Part shown: positions 22,890 to 34,708 of the stretch, piece after piece
How positions within the stretch are numbered: the first letter of the stretch is position 1
How the letters are laid out: the number at the start of each line of letters is the position of its first letter
Source of the DNA: Deinandra increscens subsp. villosa
Lineage: Eukaryota > Streptophyta > Magnoliopsida > Asterales > Asteraceae
Assembly: GCA_039602395.1 (NCBI GenBank)
Contig: JBCNJP010000003.1
Location: 28,064,140-28,128,139, forward strand
Reading direction: 5' to 3'
DNA: 64,000 bases
Notes under the pieces: generated by a model
Told to the model about the DNA's origin: nothing
Seen by the model: only the letters and a program-made list of their open reading frames with translations
Databases searched by the model: none
Program-made: the position numbers and the translations under genes

Positions 22890-23763
22890 AACATGATTTT
22901 TAAACTCAGTGCCATTGTCACTTCTGATTGTCTTAACTTTCAGTTTTGCTTGATTTTCTAAAGATACAATTAGTGTTTTTTTAACAATTTAGCAGTTTCA
23001 TCTTTTGTTTATAAGAAAAACACCCATGTATATCTTGTGAAATCATCAATAATGACAAAGCAATATGACCTTTTTCCTAAGCTCATCACTCTAGTTGGAC
23101 CAAACAAATCCATATGCAAAAGTTCTAGAGGTTGAGTGATAGAAGACTCAGTTTTTGCCTTGAAGGAGGTCTTGTGTTGCTTACCCTTGAGGCAAGAAAC
23201 ACAGTGTTCAGAACAGTCGAACTGCTTGTTAGGAAGACCCTTAACCAAGCCAAGATTCACTATTCTGTTCATGTTCTTGTAGTTAACATGACATAACCTC
23301 CTGTGCCACAAATCAGATTCATCCACTGAGGCTTTGGATATAAAGCATGCAATTCCACTGGCTGGAGTGGCAGCAGATAGATCCAAAATATATAGTCCTT
23401 CTCTCCTAGGTGCTCTGAGCAACACAAGTTCCTCAGGGATTTTAACACCTGGTTTCAAGACTATGGCCTCTCTCTCAGTAAACATCAAATTCAAATTCGT
23501 GTCACACATTTGTAACACACTAAGTAAATTGAAATTTAATGTATCAACAAAATTTACCTTGTCAAAGGTAAGCATCCCATTACTAACAGCACCTTGTGCA
23601 GTAATGTGTCCTTTTGCACTCCCAAAGGCTACAGGACCTCCGTTTATGTTTTTGGGGTTTTCCAATACATGCTTATTTCCTGTCATGTGGCAAGTGCATC
23701 AACTATCAACAACCCATAGGCTTTGTTGGCCTTTATTATGCACCTACACACAAAGAAAGTTGA
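22890..23763 (-). pseudogene. pol: Pol of element D: protease and integrase N-terminal half
   Basis: The protease active-site region reads WVVDS-stop-CTCHMTGNK: the glycine codon of the D-S-G triad is replaced by TGA at 23699-23701. The GAG-pre-integrase zinc domain follows (LWHRRLCHVNY, then CVSCLKGKQHK) and the first catalytic Asp (LLHMDLFGPTRV). A TAA at 23009 and a shift in an A-run near 22980 break the frame before TIRSDNGTEFKN, which carries the second catalytic Asp. Confidence 0.85.
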
Positions 23764-26683
23764 TTAATTTCTAAAGGGAACCCAAGCCTTTGAGGTCTTG
23801 GGCTTGCCAGAAGCATCATAATACTTGTACTCTTTAAGTACTAAAGTATTTAGTATTGGATCCTCATTCAACAGGTAATCTTGATCAATGTTCAAGTGTT
23901 CAGACTGTTCACTTGATTGACACTGCCTGTTTGTTTTGCTAAGCCTTCTCTCAGCAATCTTCTTCTCTCTGTATTCCCTATACTTCTTTTGTTTGTTGGT
24001 TAAAGCCTTTGGCAACTCACTGGGTGAGGTGTAGGTCTGATCAACACTAGTCACTGGTGAGATTCTAGCATTAAAGTTTGAAAATTTGTTTGACTGGCTA
24101 GATCTCTCACTGTGAAATGCAACAGTGGCATTTCCACTTGAACTAGAGGGAATTTCAGGTTGAGAGTTGTGCTTGTTTTTCAAAAAATTTTCTCTAGAGG
24201 TGGTCTTGCCTCTAGATGGGTTTCTCCTTCCTTGACCTTCAAAATGGTCATACTCATCAGTGAACTGAACCCTGGGTTGTTGTCTAGGTGCAGTAACTGA
24301 TCTGAGTGTCTTGGAGATTTCCGGTTGAACTTCATTTCCGGTTGAAAATTTTTCCGGTTGAAGTTCAGCCGGAACCCTGTTCAGTTTTAAGACTGAAAAA
24401 CTTCCATTTTTGTTGTTCCCAATTAAAACTTTGTTTGACTCGGTATCAAAATACTTCATTGTGTTACTTCTTACAGGTGAAGTTCTACCTGTAGATCTTT
24501 TCTGAGTAGAAACAGTTTTGGGTTTTAACAAGTTTTGAGCTTTGCTCAAAGGATTGAATTTGCACATTGCAGCTATGTGCCCTTTTTCACCACAGAAAAC
24601 ACGTTCAAACATTTTTCTTTGGTAAGTGTTTGTGTTTTTGGTTGATTCTTCATTTGTGACCTGGTGGTAAGTTAGCTTACCCATATTCTCAGTTTCACTG
24701 GGTTTTGGCTGCTCAGGTAGTTTACCTCCAACTTTTGAGTCCTTGGGCTCATAAATAGTTGGTGGTGGAAAAGCAACTTTTGGTTTTAAGACCTTGGATT
24801 GGTCAACAGATGCTGATGTGCTAGCATATTTGACTTCACAGTTTGATGATGATTCAACAGATTTTGATTCAGAAGGTGAAGATGTAGTGCTATTAACAAT
24901 TAGACTCACACTGCACTCCTTCTGAAGTGCTTGGATTGGAGCAATAACAGGTGAGTATTCCTTGGGTGGTTCAACATTGTTGTACCCAATACCTGTTTTC
25001 CCAAGCATTGCCCCATTCCAAAGTTTCTCAGCTTTCTTGTTAGCTGTTTGGAATTTGTCACAGGTGAACAAGGCATCTTTTAACTTAATTTCAAGAACAT
25101 CATTTTCTGCTTTTGCATCTTTTGTTTCTTGTCTTGAAATAGTTAGTTTGTTCAACAAATCCTCTAATTGTGTTTCCAAAATAGAGTTAGTTTGCTTTAA
25201 AACGTCAAATTCTTTGTTTAAATTTTCAATTTTAGTGATGTAAGCAGTTTCAGTTTTCTTAAAGCAATTCTTTAACTCATTTAAATTGGAAACCTCATCA
25301 ATCAGATCAGTGTTATGTTTCCTGTATTTTGACACTTGTTCTATGCAGGCAGGGCTGCACAAATTTTCCAAAACTTTTTCAGGAATTTCATTTACCTGTT
25401 CAGTTGAATCTTCTTTGGCCATCAAAGCATGGTTGATTGGCTCAAACTTAGTGACAAAGTCATCCCACTCGTAGCATTCAGTCTGGTTAGCTAAAGCTGC
25501 CACCACATTTTGATTTCCAAGTGGTTTTGGTTGAGTTGGCTGCTGTTTGCTGTTGTTGTTGTTTTGTTGACTGCTGCTGTTGTTGCTTCCATGGTTTGAT
25601 CTCTGTTGGACATTGTTGTTATTGTTCTGTCCATCTCTCCTTGGCTGCTTGCATTCCCTGGCAAAATGGCCAAGTTGGTGACAATTATAACATTTAGCTT
25701 TAGATTTATCCAACCCAATTGATGATCCCTTTGACCCTTTATAAGTTCTTCCAGTTCTTTTATAAAATCTATGGGCCCTTACAGAAACCATAGCCAATTG
25801 AGTTAAAATGTCCATCTCTTCTAGATCATCTGCCCCTATGCATTCCAAGTCTTCACGTGTGAAGCCTTGAGATGAGTCAGTTGCCACATAGGCAGAGTGA
25901 GAGTTGTCAAACAGTGTTGAAGAACTCTCTGAGCATCTGGGTGACTCATTGAAACTGACTGAGGGTGAGAGATATTGAGAAGAATTTGAGATCTTTTGAA
26001 AATCAGTTGTAACCAAAGCAGTGGTTTGCAACTGTGGTGATGCTTCAGGAAAGTTGTTCTGCTTAAAATTAAGCTCCATTTCATAAGCACTAAGGATTCC
26101 ATGGAGTTCACTTAGTTTAAGCTTTTTGAGATCCTTGCACTCCCTGATGCTGACTGTGTAAACAGTCCAAGCTGGAGGTAATGATCTCAAGAACTTTCTG
26201 TTGGCATCAGCCTGTTCAGTTTTTACTTCTACCTTTTGCAATTCATCAAGAAGTGAAACAAATCTAAGATATTGGTTGGTCATAGATTCACCAGTTTTTG
26301 TAAGTAAAGTTTTCATATCTTTGTTTCAAAACATCCTTTTTGTTTTTCTTAACCTCACTAGACCCTTCATACATTTCACTGAGAGCATTCCACAAGCTGT
26401 GTGCTGTCTTATATCCCTTGAACCCTACCAGTATAGAGTTGGGTAATGTAGCCTGGAGTGTCCAGTAAGCCTTGTGATCATATTCAAGCTCAGCATAATC
26501 AGCTTCAACATATTTGTCTAGTGGTTTTGGTATTTGCACTTGGGCATCGTCAGCTTCAACATATTTGTCTAGGCTTCTAACAAAACCTTCCATCCTGAGT
26601 TTCCAAGTATCAAAGTTATCAGGAGTGAAAATTGGTGGTTTGTTAGAGCTACCATTAAGTGAACCAAGAGTTAAGTCAGTCAT
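23764..26683 (-). pseudogene. gag: Gag of element D
   Basis: It starts MTDLTLGSLNGSSNKPP, shared with element E (MGESRNGSSNKPP). The copia Gag domain covers FDTWKLRMEGF to the LRFVSLLDELQKV region; a frameshift near 26300 splits it. A 23-bp duplication in the N-terminus (26500-26572) repeats the peptide LDKYVEAD. Next come the DLECIGADDLEEMDI and RAHRFYKRTGR blocks, zinc knuckle 1 (CYNCHQLGHFAREC, about 25650-25692), Asn/Gln-rich stretches, a coiled coil (about 25370-25050), and a knuckle-like CGEKGHIAAMC near 24570-24600. It ends in KTSKAWVPFRN with TAA at 23764-23766, a stop conserved in E. Pol continues in the -1 frame. Confidence 0.9.
24318..24375 (-). repeat. TTCCGGTTGA cluster inside gag of element D
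   Basis: Four copies of the motif or its complement lie within 58 bp of coding sequence, read on the minus strand as QPE peptides. Element E has its own, different motif cluster in the homologous gag tail (54124-54314). Confidence 0.75.
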
Positions 26684-26786
26684 TGTGAAAAACAGTTTGT
26701 AAAACAGAAAAAGCTTGTAAAAATTTAAGTAAACAAGTAAAGTATCAACTTTGAAGCACTAGAAGTCTTCAAAATGGAGAGCCAAT

Positions 26787-26798
26787 GCTCTGATACCA
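26787..26798 (-). other. Primer-binding site of element D
   Basis: It reads GCTCTGATACCA on the plus strand (TGGTATCAGAGC on the minus), two bases inside the LTR. Confidence 0.85.
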
Positions 26799-26800
26799 CT

Positions 26801-27455
26801 TGTAGGACCGTTGATTACTCAGAGAAATAATCAAAACAAGAACTCTTTACTTGCGGATCACAACCATGCGGAATAAAGTTGTATCACACTTGTTTTACTT
26901 AAGCTTTGTTTTACTTATACTTGTAGTTTGATTGTATTGATTGCATAAACTAGTGAACATAAGATAATAAATTTCTCGGTACTATTTGCATTAACTCAAG
27001 TTCAAACTGTTACAAGTGTAAGCACTAAATCTGATACTTGTGAATGAACTAGCTAAAAACTATATATAGTACTAAGGAGATCAACTACAGCCGTTGATCT
27101 CATACGGGCTAATCTAACCGTACATGAAAGTCAAACAATAAACTTACTAAAAGAACATTAGTAAACATACATAAGAGGAAATGTGCAAAATGCAATTATC
27201 TATAAGTAGGAGACGGCTAGGATATGACTTTGGAGAATAAAAGTAGTTGTAGGCCTGATTTCTGCAAAAGTAAACTTTCAGTACTTTTCCGGTTGAACTC
27301 TTTATACTGTTGGATAAAAGAGTTCACCCGGAAATGTTCTCCACTTGAGCTTTTCCGGTTGACAAGTCTTCCGCTTGAGTGTTTTCCGCTTGAACATATC
27401 TTCAACCGGAAATCTTCGTCTTGAACCGGTTGACTCAGATTTTCATTTCCTTACA
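26801..27455 (-). repeat. 5' LTR of element D (655 bp)
   Basis: The plus-strand borders are TGTAGGACCG and TTTCCTTACA, close to those of element E (TGTAGGATTG, ATTCCTTACA). U3 holds a dense TTCCGGTTGA cluster (27281-27432) about 200 bp upstream of a TATA box (CTATATATAG, about 27058-27068). Confidence 0.85.
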
Positions 27456-27557
27456 CTGCGGTACTTCCTATATATAAACACCCGTATTAAAATAGGAAAT
27501 GTTATAGACTCAGTCGGTGTAGGTTTCACTGAGGTTTAACAAGACCAATAACATTAT
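27456..27557. other. Short flank of element D
   Basis: AT-rich sequence without ORF or recognisable repeat. The first five bases, CTGCG, would be the target-site copy for element D, but the partner is lost with its 3' end. Confidence 0.4.
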
Positions 27558-27880
27558 ATTTATAAAATGCTTATTCCATACACGGGTGATGGACTGGTGT
27601 TGAAATGTTTATGTGAGGTGATGACCATGTTTAAGGTAGCAAAGAAAGGGCTTTGGTGAGAGCAGACTAGGTAGGCAATCTATCAAGAAGGACTCAGTGG
27701 TAGACTGGCATAGACATAAATAAGATCTAGTTGTACTTGGCATATATATAAATGAAAAGATTTTAATTTCCGCTGCTTAGTTATCTCTGTTATACCATGT
27801 GTTTATGAGTAAATCAGATGAGTGACCCCTCTTGATGCCAAGTCTGGGAGTGGGCGTCACTCAACGTCACTAAATTGATA
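27558..27880 (-). repeat. Repeat fragment of the TGACGCCCAC family
   Basis: In reverse complement it matches 36695 to about 37000: GTGACGCCCACTCCCAGACT, AGGGGTCACT, TTTACTCATAAACACATGGT, AGCAGCGGAAATTAAAA and the closing TCATCACC. It looks like the end of an LTR or another TE family present twice in the window in opposite orientation. Confidence 0.6.
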
Positions 27881-28284
27881 ATCCACCAATAATTTTAAAT
27901 TGAATTAAATAATAGTAACCTTGAAACTACAAGTACAAATTTTGGTTCTTAAGATGGAACTGGGTTGAAACTTGTTCTTGGGTTCCATCGTGTACACTTG
28001 AGCGGTTTGACTCTAGAACCGAAACCCGTTTGGAACCGGGTGTTAGGTTTGATATGAGGAACTGATAAGAATGATTCGGTTTCAAAACCAGTTCTAGCCG
28101 GTTCCAGTATATATATTTTTTAAAAATTTTACTTTTATTTATAGTAATAAATAACATGAAATACACATTTTGTTATACATTTATTAAAAGTTATAAATTA
28201 GTTATTAGTTGTCAAGTAAAAGCTCTCAAATTGCTAACTTAGAAAATGATCTTCCATTAACTCGTTCATATTTGGCAAGAGATT
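27881..28284. other. AT-rich non-coding interval
   Basis: No supported ORF. The region 27960-28110 has repeated GGTTC/GAACC-rich text (ACCGGTTCTAGC-like), possibly the remains of another repeat. Nothing else is visible. Confidence 0.4.
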
Positions 28285-28560
28285 CTAGAATAACATTTTC
28301 ACGTTGTTAGCATCTTTCAAAGCGCACATCCATCTTGCGTTGATTAAATGAAACCTTACAAGAACCGGCTGCATTCTCGTCCATTTTCTTTTTATTTCAT
28401 CCAATGTATGTCCTGTTGTAACATCCTCGTTAAATGTTTTCTTAAAGCGAATCCAGAAATCATCACCATCGACATCATTAACCCACATCTCCACTTTAAC
28501 TTTTAACAAACAGTGAGACAAGTTCTCCTCCTCCTCCTCATGGGTCCACCGGGGTGACAT
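28285..28560 (-). pseudogene. MYB/SANT-like DNA-binding domain ORF (91 aa)
   Basis: It starts MSPRWTHEEEEENLSHCLL and contains DDFWIRFKKTFNED and LDEIKRKWTRMQPVLVRF. The tryptophan spacing and the (R/K)KW...P.V..F end are those of the SANT/trihelix-like domain that accompanies PIF/Harbinger transposons and is often annotated in plants as a NAM-associated or SANT-like protein. Only the domain is present; it ends at NNVKMLF. It lies just downstream of the BED-finger ORF on the same strand, so both may belong to the remains of one transposon or one captured gene. Assignment is from domain pattern only. Confidence 0.5.
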
Positions 28561-28700
28561 CCTCTCCTAAACGTGTATCAAACAATAGGTATAATAATTA
28601 AAGAACATAAAATAGACTTTAAATTATAAATTATAAACAACATAAAATACACTTTTTAATCAATAAAAAGAACATAAAGACAACACCACTTCAAAAAACA

Positions 28701-28877
28701 TTAAAACCATGATAGTTCTACATGAAAACGAATATGACGATGTAAAGTGGTCATGGAACCGGGTTTCAATAAAACACCACACTTTTCGCATCTTGCTCTT
28801 ATAATATTATCCGACATCTCACACAATTCATAACTATCCCAAACCTCGTGTTTACTCCTTTTGGGTATGACCCTCAT
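28701..28877 (-). CDS. Short BED-type zinc-finger ORF (58 aa)
   Basis: The frame opens with ATG directly after an in-frame TAG and encodes MRVIPKRSKHEVWDSYELC, then C30-x2-C33 (ARCEKCGVLLK), then GSMTTLHRHIRFH giving H46/H48 and H52. The S-x-VW-x-x-(F/Y) start, C-x2-C, G(T/S)xxLxxH and a final H fit the BED zinc finger, a DNA-binding domain usual at the N-terminus of hAT transposases and their domesticated derivatives. No transposase follows; a stop comes after VELSWF. It may be an exon, a truncated transposase start, or a stand-alone finger. The finger residues are intact. Confidence 0.55.
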   Translation of the reverse strand: MRVIPKRSKHEVWDSYELCEMSDNIIRARCEKCGVLLKPGSMTTLHRHIRFHVELSWF

Positions 28878-28969
28878 GACCTATGGTCGTCGGTTCACCA
28901 CAATGTTGTTGTTATCGAACATTATGATCTTTTTTTCCTTTTGCGTTTTTTAGTTAAAACGTGTTGCCA

Positions 28970-29248
28970 TTAAATTTTAAAAAAATATATATGCTTCTTT
29001 TCTGTGGGAACATGTGCAACAACAGAGGCATCATAAAGGAAAGCAGAAAGTTGTTTCATGGGACAAGATGAAATGAATGATGAAATCCAAGTCTTACCCA
29101 TCAAGAGGGCGGTGTGGACAGAGGCTCCACCCCCCTCGGTTCCGTCGGTTTCTCGGCTTTCTTTGATTACCACACCGAGTTGCACAACTTTAAATGGGGC
29201 GATTTCATTTTTAGTGTTTTGCGGTTTGGAGGAGCCGAAGGAAGCCAT
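28970..29248 (-). CDS. Unrecognised 92-aa ORF upstream of the BED finger
   Basis: It encodes MASFGSSKPQNTKNEIAPF, continuing VVQLGVVIKESRETDG and KTWISSFISSCPMKQLSAFL. I do not recognise a domain. It is preceded by a TATAAATA-type sequence (about 29382-29390, minus strand) and by non-repetitive sequence, and it is co-oriented with the BED and SANT ORFs. It could be a first exon or a chance ORF. Element C is inserted immediately upstream. Confidence 0.3.
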   Translation of the reverse strand: MASFGSSKPQNTKNEIAPFKVVQLGVVIKESRETDGTEGGGASVHTALLMGKTWISSFISSCPMKQLSAFLYDASVVAHVPTEKKHIYFFKI

Positions 29249-29401
29249 GAGATTATGTGAGATATTTGTAACTTTTGAAGCCTAACCAGCAAGCCTAAAC
29301 CATACCCACAGAAAATGAACCCTAAGGTTCAATTCCTCTCTCCTCTTCCTCTCTCATGTATTTCATTCTTATTGGTATTAATGTATTTATATATTGTCCA
29401 T

Positions 29402-29751
29402 TGAAAATGCGTGAGCATCGGATCGTCTACTCGATCTAGCTAATCGGACATCGAAACGTAATTTATCGGTTGATTTATTGATCAATGAAGAACCATTACA
29501 ATCAGTAACACTCAGAATACAGACACAGAGAAACACCTTCAGAAACACACACTTAGCAGAAATCTCACACGCTCAGAATCCACAATTACAATGACCAAAC
29601 ATCTATATATACCCGCTGGTCCGAGCTTCGGCCGAACCTCAGGTTCGGCCAGTCCGAACTTCAGGTTCAGACCTAGTTCGGCCAGACCTAGTTTGACTTG
29701 ATCTTGTACATTGCTTGATATTTCACACGATGCACATATCAGGTATCAACA
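29402..29751 (-). repeat. 3' LTR of copy C (350 bp)
   Basis: On the minus strand it begins TGTTGATACCTGA and ends GCATTTTCA, with a purine tract (GAGGGGGAGTT, about 29752-29764) just before it. CCGAAC/GTTCGG cores (29619-29690) lie immediately upstream of a TATA box (about 29606-29616). The solo LTR at 48114-48484 belongs to the same family. Confidence 0.85.
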
Positions 29752-31438
29752 AACTCCCCCTCGTCGTGTGCAGTATCTCTTTAATATCATCAACTTTGTA
29801 TCTTCAACCAAGCTCCCCCTCAAGTGTAGAACCCATTCGTTCAATGAAATGATACTTCAAACAAACTCCTCCTCAACTCGATCGTAGTTTAATCTTGAAT
29901 TCTTGATGACATTTTAGTGTATCTCTGGGCTTTTATCAACAGCTTCAGAAGACTTGAAGTTGTGATCACTTGCACATAGCAACCTGCTCAAGCATTTAAA
30001 TAATCTTGGCGCAAAACGTCTCTTCGAGACTCCAAGATATGATTTTGAAAAATTGATTTGTATCACGTGTTGATCAGATCGAAAGTAAAATAGAAACAAA
30101 ATCTTTTTGATTTTTCAAAGTTTATGCTAAAACACACCTAAAATCTTTTTGTTCTTTTTCGAAAAGAAATGAAATTACAATATAGAATCAAACACTATTT
30201 TTTTTAAGTATGAGAAAGATCACTATATGGGATCATATTATACATAACGCACTGAACTGCACTTCAATTTCAATTAATCGAAGCACATAAGTCATGCTGA
30301 TTGCCGGTATAATTTGTCCAACTTAAACTCAGGCAGAATCATACTCATAACATCTGGATATGTTAAAGTATTGATTAGATTTTCTTTGACCAGTGTATCC
30401 CACACTATCAGACATAATCAGACATTTTCAGCTTTTCTTTCCTTTTTCCTTTTGTGTGACAGCACTTGTGATTTTTCACAATGCATAGTATTTTCATGAT
30501 ATAGTCAACTGTGTTCCATGCAAAAAGAAATAAGAACGTTAAATCGTCAACCTTAAGGTCGATCTTTCGATACGCAGATAAGGCCTCGGATTTAACAAAA
30601 TAAGAAAATAAAACAAGTTGAAATTGTATAACCCAACAACAATCAGGTCGGTACTCCCGTACACGCAGAGAAAGTCCGATGAGTTATACGAAACACCAAA
30701 GAAAATAAAGCAGAACGTCAAACGAACAACGATCAGGTCGATCTTTCGATACGCAGAGAAAGTCCGATCATTTGACAAAATAAAGAAAATCAAACAAGTT
30801 TAAATCTTTGCAAAATGAACACATGTATACACAGTGACTTCTCATTTTGAATTTCACACTTATTTTTCCTTTTGTGTCATGAAATATGCATCAAGATGTT
30901 ATCCACATGGTCAAGCATTAGTATTTAGTGTATATCACATCTGAATACTTTCTGATTTGTCGAGCCTACCAAGCATATCAAACAATGATCTTATGGCCCT
31001 TTCATCTACTCTATCCATAAGTCAGATACGTAAGCCAATGTACCATCATTTCCCAATGATCAATTTCTCACAATTTTATATTTTGCATGTATTCACCTTC
31101 CTTCATTGTATATTTGGCATGTATTCACTTTCTCTCCATAACATGCATTTTCTCAATTACACCCCCTTTCTTACACTTCTCCCCCTTAAAATGAAAACTC
31201 TATTTTTGGATTTACATTTTACACAAAAACAAGACACTATTTTTGTGTTTTTGAGAAAATATTGGTAAGAAAATAAAAGTGATCAATCAACACGGATAGA
31301 TTGCTGATTTAGAATTCAGAAAATTTGTAGGTAAGAAAGATTTATCATGAAATTTAAATTAAGCAGAATACTCCTCCATTAACAACTTTGCAATCGTCGA
31401 TAGGTCTTCTAGAAGTACTTGCACACTGGTCAAACTAA
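29752..31438 (-). other. 3' UTR of copy C
   Basis: It contains the three-unit repeat (30538-30800), the GTCTC-GAA-GAGAC hairpin (30018-30030) and the AGGGGGAG tract (about 31184-31191, minus). All are shared with copy A in the same order. No ORF is supported. Confidence 0.65.
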
Positions 31439-34400
31439 TTAGTCCAAAAACGACCCGAAGCGAAGTGCTTCTGGTCGACTAGTGTCCTTGTTTTGTTTAG
31501 AAACCACCTTAGGTTTCCATTGTTGTTGTTGTTTTGGTAATTCAGTTTTTGATGAAACAATCACAGGTGACTGTGATGATGAACCTACACTTTGAACCTT
31601 TGAAAACATTGGAACAAAACGTTTTTGTTTATGAAAGAATGTAGGTTCAACGTCATAAAAAACTCTGCCTTGTTCATCAAAGAACTTTCCGTTGGCAGGT
31701 TTACCAAAAACTGGTTTCTTATAAAACCCTTGAGGTAAATCAGCAGGTGATGGACAATCTTTTGCCATATGCCCTGGGCGACGGCCGATATAACAGATTC
31801 TTTTCGTTTTGTCCCATCTTTGATGTACCTGCGAAGAACACACATGAATATCTCGAACATGATCAGAATGAGAATCATATACCTGATGCCTGTGATCATG
31901 TACCCATTTGGATGTAGGGCTTCGATACTGAGAACTTTCAGAAGAAATGGTAGCTTTCACAAAGACCTCAGCAATCTTCCGAGCATCAACACAATGAAGT
32001 GGAAATTCTTTGTCAGAAAATAATTGATCCGAACCCTTGAGTTTGTAAAACCGCTCGGGTTGAATTTTATCAGATTGAAAAACTTCCTTCTTCACTTGTT
32101 TCATCTTTAATTTCTTCAAATCTTGAGATGAGGATGCTGAAACCTTCTCAGCTTTGTCTTTCATCCCGTGAAAACCCAAACCCACATGCTTTCCAGAAAT
32201 CTTCTCCTCGGGTGTAAAATGTCCATTCTTCGCTAAACGAGAAAATTCAGCTTTTACTTCGGTTACATTCTTTTGATCAAAAAAGATCTTTTTATCAAAC
32301 TCAGGTTGAGACTGAATCTTGTCACTCGAAGTAGCCGACTTCTCATTATCAGCAGAGGATGAACCAGATACAAACTTTGGTGCATGAGAAACTTCGGATT
32401 TCTTTTCCTTCTGTTTCTTATTCTTCTTGGTTTTCTTTGTTGGCACAGCTTTCTCATCCTCAACAGTAGATGATGAAACCTTTGAATAATCAAATGCATC
32501 AACTTGTTCCTTCACATCTCTGAAAGCTTCTTTGATATGAGCAGGGGGTGATGCAGTCTTATCAAACATTTTCTCAAAATTTTCATCGTTAGCTAAGAAG
32601 CTTGTGAAGACTTGAGAATTTGAAACATTATTAAGCAATCGATTAGCATCAAGAACTTGAATTTTCAGATCAGAAATTTTCTGTTGAGCCTCAGCAAATT
32701 CTTTCTCTTTAGCAATCAATCGCTTCGCAACTTTGTAAGTTTCAAATTTTTGCAAGCGAAGATTATCAAGTCCTTTAAATAATTCTTTCTTCAATTTAGC
32801 TTCATTTCTCTTTTGAATCTCCAAATTCGCGGCTTGAACTTTATTTACACGAACCAACTCCCGCTTCTCATCCAACAACTTTCCCATGTCAACTTGATAT
32901 GCTTCAATCTTAGCTGATGATTCTTCAACATTCTTTGTAAGCAGATCAAGCTTGACTTTTGATTTATCAAACAAATTTGTGAAATCAGAAGCAGTATCCT
33001 CCGCTTCATCTTTCCATTTCTTGACTTCTTTTATCAACTCATCCCTTTCTGCACAAATCTTAGCTTTTGCAGCTTCAACATCTCTTTTATCTTGTTTAGA
33101 AATTTCTAAAACTTCATTCAGCAATTTGATCTCTTTAAGTAAACATGCATTCTTTATACCCAATTCCTTCTCATTGTTTTTAGACACTTCTAACTCTGCC
33201 TTTACATCCTTGAATTCCTCAGAAAGCTTGTGAATTTCATGCATTAACGAAGTATTTTCTTTCATCAGACTCTCCATATTCTCAGCCGATTCATAAGAAC
33301 TTGGATTTGAACTAGTATCAGAACTAGTGTCTGAACAGAAATTCTCTTGTTGATCATGAGTAACTATCAAGGCAGATGAATCATACCCAAACTGTTGACC
33401 CCAATCATAAACACCATCATGTTGAGCTGTTAAAGCTGTTGTTTTGCTCGTGTTACTAGTAGATGGTTGAGTAAAACCAGGCTTGGATGATTGAGTAAAA
33501 CCAGGCTTGCTTGCATGTGCCTGTTGATAATCTTTGGCAAAATGTCTAAGCTGTGAACATTTATAACATTTTAACTTTGACTTGTCAAATCCCAGTTTAT
33601 AACCAGAAAGATTTCTTCCATGTTTCTTGAAAAATCTCTTCGATCTTTGACATAACATAGCATAATGCCAAGATATATCTATTTCAGTTAGTTGATCATC
33701 ATCAAGAGCATCAAGATCATCACTGGTTAACTTTGCATCAGCAACATTCTTAATAATCGAACCAAAAGATGATGGAATCAAGGCAAAAATCATTTTAGCA
33801 CAATCCTCTGTTGATTCAGCAGAAAAAGCATTCTGATTTGAAAATTTTGGAATTGTAAAGCTACAACCCCGTGAAGATTTTTTATCAGAATTATCAGAAA
33901 TTCCAGTCAAGAAAGCTGTACTAGGTGTAGAACTCAGACTTGGTTTAGCTTTAGCATTCATGCTTGCCGTATTCTCACCATGATACAATTCAGGATTTTG
34001 CAAAGTAGCAATTGATTTCTTTGAATTTAACATTTCCATTTCCCGAGCATGAAGTTTTCCAGTAAGCTCGTGAAACGTCATTGTAGAATAATCCTTGTCT
34101 TGAGTGAGCAGCAAAACATAATTCTCCCACTTTTCAGGTAAAGCTTCCATAATCTTTTCCTTCAAATCAGCATCAGATTTCTCAATACCAACTACCTTTA
34201 ATTCACTCATTAGATGTGAAAACCGTGAAACGAGAGCAGTAATGTTCTCATTTTCATAGTTTTGAAAATTATCAAATTCTTTGTTCAATACTTTCTTCCG
34301 ACTTTTCTTGTAATCATCATTACCCTCACATCTTGCTGAGAGAGCATCCCATAATTGCTTTGATTTTTTACAAGTGCTGAATTGATGTAACAATTCGGTA

Positions 34401-34708
34401 GGTAACGCCATAGTAAGATAACCATAAACTTTCTTTTCAAGCTTATAACTTTTCCTTTCAGCAGCATCAAAATCTTGAAGTTCCTTATAATCTCCTTCTT
34501 TAGTTGGTCGTTCATACAACTTTCGAATCTGAATCCATAGATCAATATCATTTGTGCTTATGTATGCAGAAAACCGTTTCTTCCAATTTTAATAATCTTC
34601 TAGCTTCAACAATTTGGGAACTTTCTGACTTATTCCAATTTCATTATCAAAATTCAGCATGGTTTGCATCGCACTTTGCTTTGCAGCAAACGCTTGAAAT
34701 TCTGACAT
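31439..34708 (-). pseudogene. gag: Near-intact Gag-like polyprotein of copy C (about 1,090 codons)
   Basis: The start MSEFQAFAAKQSAMQ is chosen by match to copy B. The frame is open to the end apart from one TAA at 34589-34591 (after LLKLEDY). Order: capsid-like domain (LPTELLHQFSTCKKSKQLWDAL, MEALPEKWENY); DLDALDDDQLTEIDI; a zinc-knuckle region CYKCSQLRHFAKDY in which the last Cys is Tyr; a long coiled coil (about 33290-32560); a Lys-rich segment; QPERFYKLKG; knuckle 2 CYIGRRPGHMAKDC in which the second Cys is Gly; and the tail RPEALRFGSFLD. No protease or pol motif follows. The ORF has been kept open although both knuckles have lost a ligand. Confidence 0.85.

Larger units (their letters stand above)
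19138..27455 (-). mobile_element. Sirevirus-like Ty1/copia element D (3'-truncated)
   Basis: On the minus strand it has a 655-bp LTR (26801-27455), tRNA-Met primer site, gag with coiled coil and two zinc knuckles, pol in copia order (protease, integrase, reverse transcriptase, RNase H), a spacer with an iterated motif, and the start of a post-pol ORF. It ends at about 19138 against the truncated Athila RT. Long gag with coiled coil and an extra downstream ORF are typical of the SIRE/Maximus (Sirevirus) lineage. Element E shares the whole plan. Confidence 0.85.

Noticed and set aside
27927..28166. 79-aa ORF on the minus strand
   Set aside because: AT-rich chance ORF in a repeat remnant, no recognisable motif.
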